Source: Angiostrongylus vasorum (Eukaryota; Nematoda; Chromadorea; Rhabditida; Metastrongylidae). Taken from it: a DNA stretch of 64,000 nt. Positions 37,882 to 50,400 of the stretch are shown piece after piece. Below the pieces are notes generated by a model. It made no database searches. It saw only the letters and a list, made by a program, of their open reading frames with translations, and had not been told where the DNA came from. The position numbers and the translations under genes are program-made. Position 1 is the stretch's first letter; each line of letters begins with the position of its first letter. The stretch covers positions 797,501-861,500 of the forward strand of contig JADANN010000462.1 of assembly GCA_018806985.1 (NCBI GenBank), written 5' to 3'.

Positions 37882-38660
37882 CCAACGTCTTCAGAAAACA
37901 TGAAGACCAACGGAGACCAATTGTTACCCACCTAGAAAGCTGTTCTTGACAGAACGATTTCTCGGCTCATAACTAAAACCACTTTGCATAAACGGTCCTG
38001 TAACTACTCATTCCCATCAGAGGATTTCTGGCTATGTACTCCTGCTTCTTTCATAGGCAAAATCGAAAGTCCTCTTATAGGCACCCCGCCCACGTAGGTC
38101 GTTGTGTCCGATCCTATTTTGCGCTCACTACTCATCATTCCAACATTTCCATATCATTCAACAGTGACTGCACATTTATGATCTCTTTAGTACGGTTTCA
38201 GTTGTTACGACCACCTGCATACGTAACACTTCATTCAACAGAGATAAATAGATGTTGTTACGATTCAAGAAACAGTTGCATATCATGGAGCGTTTTGTTA
38301 CATGATCGGTCGTTGAAGATCCATCAAAAGTTCTTTAAAAAGCTCTATGAGCAATATAGAAATCCGTGGTAAAAGATCTGGAATTCTGGTCTCATTTCTG
38401 AAGAGTTAGAAATAAAAAGCCGGTCAAAACAAGAGTATGGAAAGTGGTGTTCACGTTGTCAACTCTCATGGCTTCTCTCCATGCGGAATGGCTGACATCC
38501 TGACATGTTTATTCGCCTTATTAACTAACATGAACATGAAGGAAACATGTAAAAGTACAACATAAAAGTAAAACCCGTTTCAAAAAGTGACAAAGCGCAG
38601 GGCATAACAGCAGATTTGCCTTAAGAATACAACAACCACGAAGAACAAACACTTATGTAT
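37882..38660. other. 3' untranslated region between convergent genes
   Basis: Convergent 3' ends. A plus-strand AATAAA at 38412-38417 could end the RhoGAP mRNA. TTTATT at 38508-38513 could be the minus-strand signal of the zinc-finger gene. No other feature is seen. Confidence 0.5.
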
Positions 38661-41600
38661 CTACATTTCGGAAATATTCTCCTTACTTCGCTTCTCGTGC
38701 ACACGTTTTATATGCTTCCGCAATTCACTTGCCAGTGGATATCTTCTACCACACGTCGAACATTCGTGATTGTTCATATCTTCGTGTATCCTCTTCTTAT
38801 GAGTACTCAGAGAAGCGTGGTAGGCGAACGTTTTGGAGCACACATCACAAGCGTAGGGTAGGGATGCCTGATGAAAAATAAGTAGACTCCAGTCTTACTT
38901 CTTCCATCAATGCATGGAATTCAGAAAGACGACCACTAGTTACCGAATTAACTTTAATGTATTGATGTTGATCGACTTCAACTTCACCAAGTCTGTCTCG
39001 ATGTTTCCGCTCTATATGTCGCCTTCGTGACTGCATTGAAGCGCAAACGAGAAAGCAGAATGGACATGACTTGTCTGCAACGTTTCAGATAATTCAAGTG
39101 TCAACAACAGGACTCTGAAAGAACTGTATTTGTTGCTACTACTCATTAACAGAAAGCTAACCCTTAATCGGCCGGCCGGATGCGCTGCCTAGACTAGGTG
39201 TGCTGCCCGTGTCAGAGCATGACGACACAGAATGAGCACTGCTTACTGAAGACATCGCATCAAGCTCCTGACGAGCTCTTCGTCGTTGTTCCGCTATCTT
39301 TTCTTTGTTACCACAATAGTAACGATGTCGCTATAACAGGAAAGGATTAGGACTACTGCAGCAAGAAACCACGCAAAGTATTAGTAGATCAAGCGAGATG
39401 GACATACAGAAAGCTCTTCTTTCAACCCAAAAGTCTTGCCGCATTCGCATCTATGCGTTTTCGAAAGCCTCTTTCCATCTAATGAAACACTGTGCACTTT
39501 GCTCAAATGAATTTGAAGTGAGATTTCCTCCCTAAAAAAAACATTTTAACGTCCCACTAAGTTGTAATCTATCGCTTTAGAACATAGATGAGTAAACAGC
39601 TGCACAACTGTTAAGATATGAGTCATGTACGAAGCGCTTCAAACTTCATTGGTTGAGATATCTACGTCACGTGGTCGGTTACCGCAATGGTAAAAAGATT
39701 TTAAAGCGTTTTTACCGTATCGTTTCACTGATAAGGCAACATGAGGTTGTCGAAAGACTTGTACTCGGTTAATGTTTCGAAGCCCTCGTCTTATTCTTCA
39801 AATAAAAGTAACAAATACGTTTCACCTTACCGATGAAGCAATACGATTTTTAACACCGGGTTAGATGACGGTCAGTTTATAAAATGTTTTGTGTTAATAA
39901 TTCTTCACCTTTTAATATAGTCTGACAAAGTAAACAAAGCAACTTAGGCAAATCACGTATCCTCTTTGTGTTGTGATATACTTTAGTTATTAAAAAACCA
40001 AGGCTGGACTTCGAAATACACGCAGAAACGCGAGTGATGAGGGATACAACATCCCTTCTACTACTCATCTTTCCAACGAAAAAGAAATACCTGAATTCCC
40101 TACTGCAATGTAAGCACGTGAACGTGATGTGTTTGTGAGTCTCTTCATGACGACGTAAATGATGTACAAATTTGAACCGCCTGTAGCATTTCGAGCACTT
40201 AAGTGTGTACTCCTAAACAGCAATGGACTGATGCGACGAAAACCTTCCAAACAAACCCGTCAAAAAGATTTAAGGCATCACAGCAACCTTTTTAAAAAGC
40301 AAGATGCTTCTCCGAGACGTGCTGCCGCATACTCTCTTCTTCGGTGAATACCTTGCTACACACGAAACAACAGAATAGTTGGAGATTCTAAAACTGATAA
40401 TAAGAATCTGATGAGAGTTACTAACTAAAACTAAAACATTAACGCAATTAAATGAATTGAAGAAAGGTCCCATAATCACAACAACAAGAAAACTCACTCT
40501 GTTCTCAATAGCCAACTGCCTTCGCAACTCTTTTATACGCTCCTTCTCTTTCCGTTTCTCATTAGACACCTTCACATGATTCTCCTTCTGCATTTCTAAC
40601 TGACGTATATGGACAAAATCTTTCGAGCCTTCTTCGATCTCCTTAAAAAAGGAAAGCTAAAAAAAACGTTTGCAGAAATTGGCACAAATGATATCAACGA
40701 CAAAGTCCATCCTTCACCGATCGATAACCACCAAAGTGACAAAAAAAAATCATGACATGTTTAACAATGGTTGTCCTTGGACACTTGGACGGTTCGTCCT
40801 CACTGATTGCGCGGGCTTCAGCATAACCTCCATTTTTCAGAAATTTGCTGGTGTACCATTTTTGCTCCCTGAAGTCCCGAGGTTAACCTGGCCAAAGTCT
40901 GCCCCAGGTCGTCACCACTATTGCTGGTCGTCGTCCTCGTGGATTTGAGAGACTTGCCACCATGCAAGTAGCTTGATACCAGGACGGTGGTGGATCCTGG
41001 GTATTGGTTTACTGTTCCCGAAGGAAAACCAGCACTTCTTCTCAGCATGGGAGACTCTGCAGGGAGGACCAATCCCCCCCCAGTTGTCCTACACAATAAA
41101 ACCAGAGAAGACGAAAAGGAATAATTTACCATCATCAATTTCTCAGTAGCTTCTGCTTTCTCATGCTCTTCAATCTCCTCCTGCATCAGTTCCTCTTCGA
41201 GCTTCTTCAGAACATCCTCGTGAGAATCTTCTACCATGTAATAATATTGGTAGATATCGCCATGATCACCATCAACTCCATCTCGATTGCCTAACCCATC
41301 TGGATGTTCAGTCACGTAACCATTGTTCTGGAATTCAGAAGTCGACGGTCTTTCAAAATCCATTTCTGCGAATAGCTCATCTGCATACTGACGAACCTAG
41401 AAATTGTGCTGACATAAGAATGAGCGTAACAAGGAGAAAATTCGGTACTCGGTGACCGAATAGGTCTAGTTACCCAAGTTTGAGCATATCTTGTACTTAA
41501 CGAACACAAAATTTCTCTAAAATCTTAGCAGTGGGCCGTTACGTCAACCACTTACTCTATAAAATCTTGTAAAGACCTAGGTCATTGCTCAACGAGTCAA

Positions 41601-41916
41601 ATTTGAGGTACTTCAATGTTCTCATGCTGCTATTTATGAGACTACACTCACGTGACGGACTGTCTGTGATCATATCGCAGCGCGCATCAACGTACGAGCA
41701 TCTTACCACTATACGGTTAAATTGAAACTAGTTCTTAAAAGTCAAAAAAGCAGATACATTGCTAGGCTGCAGCTCGTTGGGATCAGGACGACAATTAGAC
41801 AGATCAGTCAGAGCATAGGAAACCTCGGGATCTGCTCGATCAGAAATGGGAGTGGGATTGTCCACAACCTGCGAGCACGCCATCATCTGACACGACAGCA
41901 ACAACGAATGTGGCAT
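38661..41916 (-). CDS. C2H2 zinc-finger protein with coiled coil (nine exons)
   Basis: Probable nucleic-acid-binding protein of about 490 residues. Minus-strand exons: 41916-41758, 41396-41130, 40656-40498, 40387-40288, 40212-40091, 39531-39408, 39330-39162, 39074-38899 and 38867-38661. Exon 2 is acidic; exon 3 is a charged helix likely to form a coiled coil (KRKEKERIKELRRQL). Seven C2H2-type fingers follow. Finger 3 is split by an intron (CLHCSREF / EEISLQIHLSKVH), and finger 4 is C2HC (CECGKTF ... RHRYYC). The last two are CDVCSKTFAYHAS and CSTCGRRYPLAS. All phases agree except that exon 4 has one base too many (see findings), and the resulting frame stops just after finger 1. The first exon, beginning MPHSLLLSCQ, is the least certain. 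I do not recognise a named orthologue. U copy 6 sits in intron 2. Confidence 0.8.
40770..41092 (+). mobile_element. SINE-like family U, copy 6
   Basis: Lies in an intron of the minus-strand zinc-finger gene (between exons 41130-41396 and 40498-40656). It is in antisense orientation to that gene and somewhat shortened in the middle. Confidence 0.75.
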
Positions 41917-42124
41917 GACACCACGCGAGGCGACGCAGCAGCAACGCCGTCCCTTCGATCGATACTGGCGTGGTCATCGGTCCTAAGCGGATTGTCGGTA
42001 CGGTAGATGTTTGGAATGCTTCCAGGAACTTGGTTTCCATAGTTTTCATCCGCTATTGTGAGACTGGTGGAAATGTGCTCATGTTTTTTTCGCCAGCGAC
42101 ATGTTTCCTGCCGTGGGGGAGCTT

Positions 42125-42590
42125 TTTTAAAACCACAATGGTGCTGAGATATTGGAAAAAACTCCGGACCGCAGATGTCTGCGGTGGAGATCGAACGTTT
42201 TCAGAGTTCTTATTCATTTCGTTGCCAATTCTGCCATCTTTGGTCTCCGACATTATCTACGTTTTAGTAAGTACTGAGAGCAGTGCTTCATGAAGTTGAT
42301 GTCTTCTCTTGGCTGGTGATGTAGCAGGCATGCCTCGCTTAGTTCCTAATGACGGGAGACTTCCTGTCCGTAGTTCAATATTGATCTGCCAACGGTCTGA
42401 ATATTTTTGTTTTATTGATGTATCAGTTATTTGAACTGTTGATGAGAACTTTTTCGGAATGATGCTTGCCTTTGAGAAATCGTTGTCTTTCTGTGTTGAA
42501 CAGGCAGTTATGAGAAAGAAAAAGATTAGAAGTGTTCGATCTCCTGCGGTCCAGTTTTGCAAATAACTTAGCATGGATGTGGTTTACCTC
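42125..42590. repeat. foldback family T, copy with unrelated interior
   Basis: The left arm at 42130-42200 (GGTGCTGAGATATTGG, GGACCGCAGATGTCTGCGG) and the right arm at 42533-42590 (TCCTGCGGTCCAGTTTTGC) are inverted. The about 330 bases between them do not match the usual spacer. On the minus strand that interior contains an open frame (42257-42492) that follows an ACACAG acceptor-like site. It may be captured or replaced sequence. Confidence 0.6.
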
Positions 42591-42737
42591 TCAAAAGAGT
42601 AGGCATAGATTTTTTTCTTTCAAACTAACCCTAAACATTGTTTGCTGTGATGCAATCTTCTGGGGCTTTAGAATGAATGCTATACGTCTTTGTTTAAGCG
42701 TTACACATCCCTTGTACCTATTGCATCAGAACCAGCA

Positions 42738-43013
42738 CTACTCTCGGTACTCTCGAGCCACTAACTTTTGTTTAACCTTTGTGCGTGGAGTAAATAACTG
42801 TTCTGTTGGCAGTGCCTCCACTGGACAATCTCTCTTTGCATTGATTTCTTCCAGTGCTTTCTTCCTAAATTCTGTGATATGAAGACCTTTTGGAAGGTTT
42901 CGCGATTTAATCGTGGCTTTTGTATGTCTGTAAATGCTTTCTATGGACAGATTTTCCCAATGTTTATCTTTTGTGTACCAATATGCTAATGGATACCTTT
43001 CTTCTAAATCCAT
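42738..43013 (-). CDS. possible 91-residue protein of unknown function
   Basis: A single uninterrupted minus-strand frame starts MDLEERYPLAYWYTK, is Lys/Glu-rich, and ends at a TAG at 42738-42740. A good splice acceptor (TTCCTTTTAAG, site at 43051/43050) lies 37 bases upstream of the ATG, as expected for a nematode trans-spliced mRNA. The composition is balanced and unlike the random frames nearby. I do not recognise the family and see no signal peptide or membrane segment. It could instead be the first exon of a longer gene, because a weak GTAGTG donor overlaps the stop. It starts only about 160 bases from EDC4, in the opposite direction. Confidence 0.4.
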   Translation of the reverse strand: MDLEERYPLAYWYTKDKHWENLSIESIYRHTKATIKSRNLPKGLHITEFRKKALEEINAKRDCPVEALPTEQLFTPRTKVKQKLVAREYRE

Positions 43014-43050
43014 CTTGTAGACGACTTTTGAGGAAGTTCTCTCGACTTCG

Positions 43051-43143
43051 CTTAAAAGGAAACAAGTGAAGTGTTGACAATAGTTCAAGGATATATCAAT
43101 AGAGTGATGGTTTCACGTTCGCAACCCTAAACTCCTCATTCAG
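43051..43143. promoter_or_regulatory. compact divergent promoter / trans-splice region
   Basis: Between the minus-strand acceptor at 43051/43050 and the plus-strand acceptor TCCTCATTCAG ending 43143 only about 93 bases remain. Both acceptors precede an ATG by 30-40 bases with no intervening donor, the pattern of nematode spliced-leader sites. This is inferred from position only. Confidence 0.4.
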
Positions 43144-43172
43144 CTGATAAGTATAGTGTCTGTGAGTTACGT

Positions 43173-46100
43173 ATGGGTATGGGAGATCCATGTGTGCCGG
43201 CTGATCATCTTTCCCCTTCGTCAATCGTGGAAAAATAGTAGGCACACTTTTTTTCTTGTCGCGGTTGTCTTCGGGTTAGCTCGTATTGGTGCTTACACAG
43301 CGCAAAATGATATCACTGTTACGTTACTTAGTGTAGGTCTAAGCTGCATCGTAAATTTAGGAGCAGTCTTGTTCACTTCTATTTCTCTTATCCATTCCAG
43401 TACTCTTGATGGCTCGGATGGAGTGATCAAGTTTGCAAATGGGAACAATGTGAGCCTCTCTCTGGCTCTGGACTCGCAAAGTCGGGAACGCGATAGCGCA
43501 CGTATTCACACCACCACCATAAGCGATTATAAGGGAGATGTGAGGTCTTTCTCGCTTTGCAGACAGCGTTGCTACTCGCCTTTTCTATCTTCTCTGATCC
43601 ACCACTTCTACTTTATATGAGCGACATTAAATTACTCCTAAAAAGCACTTTTTTAGGTTCGGACATTGAAAGGACGCCTCCTGACAGTTCAAGGTGATTT
43701 AATAGCTTTCCGTTTCTTCAACGAGAATACAGGTGATGTGATCCGCATAATCAACAGAGTCTCACGTAATCGTCGTCTCATCAAGGTGAATTTTTTGTGT
43801 CGTAATCTCCTCAGATTGCATACTCACGCGACCGAAAGCTGCAGTGTCGATGAACACATGTGTTCTGTTCCTTCTATTTAACATTCTCACGTCGACGTAC
43901 ATTGGTTTCAATGCTGAATTTTGTGCGCAACTTAATTATTGGTTCATTAGTTTTCGACTTGATCCATTAATTTTGAGCTCATAGCTAACATTATTGATTG
44001 AAATGAGTCACTGGAATCAAAGGATTTTTACTAGTAAGGTACAGTTTTTTCTATTCCTCTTATCTATTTCAGTACTCTCGGTTGGCTCGGATAGAGTGAT
44101 CTACAAGTTTTGTTGTTGAAGTTCCAATTTTTTGAAACCCTGAAAAGATTTTTTGTCATGGCTTGAATAATGAAGAGGTTGAACAGGCGCATAGTTTCTA
44201 ATGTGATTTTGTCCCCTAGCACGTCGTTGATATCTGCAGTCACTACTCATGGGTCAAATTTAAAATCCATATTTTTTTCGTTTGTAAATCTTGAGGTTTA
44301 AACAGGTTGAAAACTAAGCTAATATATCAGAACTTTTATACAGATTTCGAGCAGTAGAGAAAAATGCCCTCCTATATACGTTTGTAAAGTACTCAGTAGT
44401 TGTGCTCATTTACGAGAAATACTCCACAGTTGCCGAAGAATTATCAAAGTCGCGAATGTGTTAGTGCTGACGATATTTGAACCATTCGTTACATTTTGCT
44501 AGTCATGTTTAAGGGTTTCTCCAAAGCTCCAGTCGATCTTTGCTTCGCTACACATCTTCCGCTTCTTGCAGTTGTAGACGGCGAGTCAAATCTTCATGTC
44601 TATTCTGTTGCGTCAGACTGTCAAGATGTAGAGACCTACATAAATATCATGAACTGGCCGGGCGGTACATCGAACAGTACACCGAGAGTGATGTGGTGCC
44701 CATATGTTGCAGAGAATCCTTCCGATCCGTCTGATGTTGTGAATATGCTGGCTTTGTCTAAGAAGAATAGCGTATACGTCGTAAACCTAAGTATTCTGAA
44801 AGAACGTGGATCAAGAATGACCTTCGAAGAAGCGTTAACAGTAGAAGAAGCGATTCTTTCGGTTGAAATGGAAGAGGTTAGTGCTCCAAGAATCAAATTA
44901 CCTTAAGGGCTGTACGTTAATAGATTGCTTGCCTATGCGTCTGCCGTTGTCATAGGAGAAGAATACTAAAAGTAAATCGTTCCCGTTTTTGGTACACCCT
45001 TTGCGGTATTTTTTAGACGTTTATGCTCAGCCGTCAATTTTCCGTTTTCGTCGAGGACGTTATTTTGATAGAGTCTTGTTTTTCCTTAAGATTTTGAGGA
45101 AGATTTCAGAACTTACAAGTGTATGACAAGACTTTTTCGGAGTTTATAGGTATTAGCAGCATCGTTGGTTGAGAATATTCCGTTTTCCAGGATGTCACTG
45201 CCGTTTGCATATCTCCCGACTCGACTGCTGTGGCCATCGCTCGAGCAGATGGTGTCGTGTCATTTTATGTTATGAACTCAAATGAAAGTGGATTGAAATT
45301 TGCGCATACATGGAATCCTCAAATGAATAGACCGATCGTAGAGCTATTCTTCCTTGATGGAGCTCGTCACATTAAGAATCAGTAAGTACAGGGTCACGCA
45401 CCGAAAGAACTGATGCGGAAAATTTTTGATCGTAATATCACTGACGTGATTTGAACTCTATTAAGGGAGCAATTCTGGCGTCACTGTCTTGTTGTTGCTG
45501 AAGGTGGACGCCGCTTGGCTCTTTTTGAATGCGAAAATTGGCGCTGTCTGGGGCGTGTGCGTTTTGAATCTTCTGTCGAAATGGCGACTTTTGCTGTACA
45601 TGTGGATCCTCAGGCTCGCTACGCCCATATACTTGACATAGATGGATCGAATGTATTCTGTGTCGAGTTGGAATATTCGGATCATCCTAGATTTGCCGGT
45701 GTCACGCAGGTCACATTCTCACATCCAATTATTGCTATTGTTCCATACGAGGTTGACTCCGAAGAAAAACAGGATTCAAGTATAGGTGATCATTTCCAGT
45801 AAATTTAATGGCAAGGTTCTTTTTATTGCTACATGATACGTCATCACATTTACTATCCGGTTCCCAACAATTCTTCAGTTCATTCCTTTTCCTCGCATTC
45901 ATCGCCCACAAAGGTCTTCGAACATTTCGCATGTTGTTTCGGCTACTGCATTTGTTTTCTTTCTCCTTGCTGTCTTGGAAGTATACTAGGGTGTTCGTGT
46001 GTGGATTGGGGGAGATCGTTCTACGGGAGTTGAACAGTACTTTGCTTCCTGATGGGCTGTTTCACTAACACTGCGCTACCTCCTTCTCCTAGTCCTCCTT

Positions 46101-47376
46101 TTCCCCTCTCCCCCATCGTCACCGCAAATGGCAAATTGTCACGAGTATTGCGTTTCTGCGTTTCTCTGTTGAATATTCCTCTGAACACCGTCGAACGTTC
46201 TATGATGCACTCATGAAGCACGTTCATATTTTTTATAGAATACTCATTGGACGACGAATTTGATGGCGATCGTACACGAAATGAGGTCCTTGCGCACTAC
46301 ATTGCTATTGGTCATCGCAGCCTCCTACAGCTCGATGTTCACCTTGAATTGGCTGAGCTACCCAAGCAAAATGTAGATGTGGTGCCAATAATTAAAACTG
46401 ATGCTGATCGTGATGAGGCTGAGCGGTAGTTTTTTCAGAAATATTATTCTGTTATTTTGTTACGCACCTTTTGAAATGTGTCTTAATGGAGGGGCTGCAG
46501 ATAACTTTCATGGTTTTTCAGCTCTGTTATGGACATTTGACGCTTATTCTGTGCTTAGAACTGATTTGTTCCGATCTTATTCATTCGGTTCTGCTCTTCA
46601 CTCTAGCTTCGTTTAAATTTGTATCGTACAAAGTCTTTGTTTTGTTAGTTTTTAGTAACAATGAGGGCCCGAGTAATTTGCTTACTATGGTTCACCCTCC
46701 TCCGATGAATTCAACCCCTACAATAACTTACGAAAAATTATTGGAACATGTAAAGGATATGAGTGACAAGGTTCGTTAAGTGTATTTAATACAGTCTTGA
46801 TTTATTTCTCAATTTTAAACTTTAATGCATTGTGGTGCTTTAAATTCATAGTAAGACCTCTTTCGTGGTTCTGTTTACTTCTGTTTTTCGAATAATATAC
46901 GTTTTTACAGATTGAGCAACTTTCTGTGCGTGTGGAGCGAGCTGACATCGAACGGCGCTCTGCTGCCACAAATGAGCATATTCTTTCGCAGCTCCAATGT
47001 TTCAGTACGTAACTTTTCGTGACACTTAATATTAACAGGTAATTACGCTATTGAATTTAAAGAGTTACTGTTCTTTTAGAAGAGGAGTTTTCTTTGCGTG
47101 AGGACCGTCTTCTTGCGAACGTATCTGATTTGATTGAAACAAATCATCGTGAGACTATCAATGTTGTTCGGAATGCTCTCAATGAAAATTCAGTCGCTGT
47201 CGAGAATTCTATTCAAGCCAACCATAAGGTTTTTTTTCAACTGTTCTATGTGAATTATTTACTCTTGATATCAATATCACATATTTGCTGCTGTGTTTTT
47301 CTCAAAATAGTGGTTAACCTAAAACTTCCTTTTCTGTTCACTTGCGTAGTTATTTATGTCCGTGTATACCTACCTA

Positions 47377-47437
<61 letters not shown>

Positions 47438-50400
47438 GCATAGCAGTTGAGCATATATTTACCCATTTACAACCAGTATCACTTTTATTTAGTTAAGTGC
47501 TGACGCTGTGTCCCATCGCGTTATTGAAAGGTTCCGCGAATCTCTCACAACCATGGTTGTTCCAGCTATAGAGCGAATTTGTGCTCAGTTGTTCAAGCAG
47601 CTCAATGACAATTTTCGTCATGGTCTTGACCAGGTTAGGAATCCACACCTTATAGATCTTTTTTCGGCTTAGAAAACATTGTCATACTAAGAGTACGGAC
47701 CGTTACAATTCCTTTTAAGAATTTTCTCAAACTGCTTGCAAGTTTCTCAGCGCCTCTTTATTTTTACATTTCAAGGTGTTTTCGTCAACAGAATATTAAG
47801 GTAATAGTATTTTTATCCAGGATGCAATTTTATTATATTGATGTTGTGTATTTTTTCTTCAATATGTAGTGTTAATTGACGTAGATACCTTTTTATTAAT
47901 ACATATTTCCACTGAAAACTTGCAAGTTTACCAGTGTAGTTTTTCTGTGGGCAATCCAAGTGCTGTGACGTTTAAGCCATCGTTCTATCTTTATGCGCCA
48001 ATGAGTGCACTTTATAATTAGTCATTTTTTTTGTATTTTAATGGCAGAAAAACCTTAAATGGAAGTGGGTATGCGCCTACAATAGCTTACTAATTCAACA
48101 CTCCTTCCGAAATATATTGCGGTTGCGATTTTGTTTACATGACGGTGCACATTTAGTGCTTTATAGTGTTTTTGAACCAAAAGTAGTATACATGTACAAC
48201 TATAATTTTCTTGGTGTCATCATTCTAGCTTTATGAGCAAATGACGTTAAGGACCAAATAGGGAGCAAAAGTACTAATATGTTTAGTTTGAGAAGCAGAT
48301 GTCTTCCAGTGATTGACTTTCGTTGTGTAATTCACTGTCTTCTTGATGGGCACGAAGTTATTATTACAGCATTTAGTCATTCATCATAGATGATCTTTCG
48401 GCGGTTTCGCCTTCCTCAGAGCCTTGAAAGGTCAGACTGACAGGGCACTTTACTCAGCTAGACACTTTCATAACCTCAGCAGATAAAATGTAATACGTAA
48501 ATTTTCATCCGCATAGTAGACAGCTTCTCTTAATTACTCACTGTTTTGTTTTTTGTAAGCCTTCCAGCTATTTTGGAGAACATCCCCACAAAGTCTCAAA
48601 GGGGTGAGAAATGTCCCTGGCACAGGTCCAAAAAATCGGCCTGGGGTATGACGCGTGATCACAAAGCTTCCTTGCTGTTCCTTTTTGGGATTTAGAATTT
48701 ATCCAAAAAACACTTCAAAGGTTTTATGTCCTGATGTTTTGGACTCTTGTGCGAGGATAGTGCCTTCTAGTTCAAGATCTCCGTTATGCTTTTTGTGTTC
48801 TCTGCTTGTCTACTGGAGTTCTGTGCTCCACTTTAAGTCTCAACTAATTGCTCTTTTACATGGAACCATATTAGTCTGCTCATTTCACCAACTTATTCAT
48901 TCCCGAACGGTGTACAAGAAATTGGGGTACGCTGTGCTAAAACTTTTGTAATTACCATCTCTGTCGTTAGGGCAAATTGTGCAACTTTCATATAGATGAT
49001 CAAACAAACACGAACAAGCAACCTGGTTTCTTAGGGTATACCGTGTAAGCAAGCATGGTGTTCTGTGGACGTATGCGCTCGCTGTTGGAATTGGCCTCCA
49101 GTTTCCCACCAGCATAACTCTCTTATAGAAACCTTCCATAGGATCGCATGCAGTTTGCACGAAATTCAAGATTGACCCCGTTACAAAACTAGACTAGAGA
49201 CGTCACATAAGAACGAATAGCGAAAAGCACTACCACCTTCTTTTCGTCGACCAGTCTTTAGACGGCGGTCTCCCTATGGCGAAGAAGACATCAGTTTTCG
49301 CATATTTTCGGATGAAATCCTTTCAAAATCCTAAATCACTATCGCGACAGAAAGTTTGGTTCCAACCTTACGACTGCGCAAAAATGTGGTATGCGACAGA
49401 TTCGAGAATCAATAAAATTAATGATTGCTAAACTACCAGACATTGGTAAAAATGGAGAGTTTGCAGTAATTCCTCGTCATTTAAATGTTCAGGTAACGGA
49501 AAAACATCTTGAAGACGCTTCCCTTTATCGCCCATCATTTTTGAAAGGAATTCAGAGATCAGTGCCGAAAACTGAACGCGAAATGAGTCAAAGTAGTAAT
49601 TGCGGCACGTTTAAAACAATCAATTGTTTCGCAACTTAGAATTGAACTGCCATCATGTTACGTCTCATACCTACTTATCAAAACTCATAAGTTAATATCC
49701 AGTCCTGCGCTTGCGTCTACCGATCTCTCAACCTTCAAGGTTAAGCCCATCATCAGTTGTCTCATCACCGATCCCATCCATAGGCTCACTGACAGAATAG
49801 TTTGTTTTATAAGCCCTAGCCGCCAGTCTCACCAACACCAAAGTGTTCCTCTATCGTCTACATAACGCGTCTCCTGACAACGTATGTGTGATCGACATTA
49901 CCGCCCTCTACAACCGTCTTGAATGACTCCGCTATTGCAAGCCATTCTCGAGCTCTTTATGCAGCACGAAGGTGCATTAAACATTTATGGCTTCTCATCA
50001 TCAGATGTTCAGGAAGCACAGATAACATGCGTGATAATGGGACAGTGTCTGGGACCAAACCTTGCCATTGTGGAAACTCCAGTGCTCGATCTCCGGCCAT
50101 TATCTTTTTGTAGATATATTGGGTTGTTCAGAAATAAATGAGCGTTTTTAAAGATTCATTGTTTTAGTGTATTTTTTACCCATAAAATATTCTGTGTACC
50201 TTGAAATATTATATATCATTAGAAAACTAATTTTATGCTCTTTCTAACCATGTCTTTGTGTTTTGTCAAAAATTAATTTTTTTTCACCAATTTTTTAACC
50301 TTTCCAATTTTAGATGTCAAAAACGGATTTTCGTCGAATTTTCTTTCATGAGTTGAAACTCGGTCGTAGTGCAGCAGAGATGTCTCGAAACTTTAATGAA

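Noticed and set aside
42257..42492. C-terminal exon (KDNDFSKAS...) of the small minus-strand gene at 42738
   Set aside because: Phase does not join to 42738 by any good donor, and the frame lies inside the interior of a T element.
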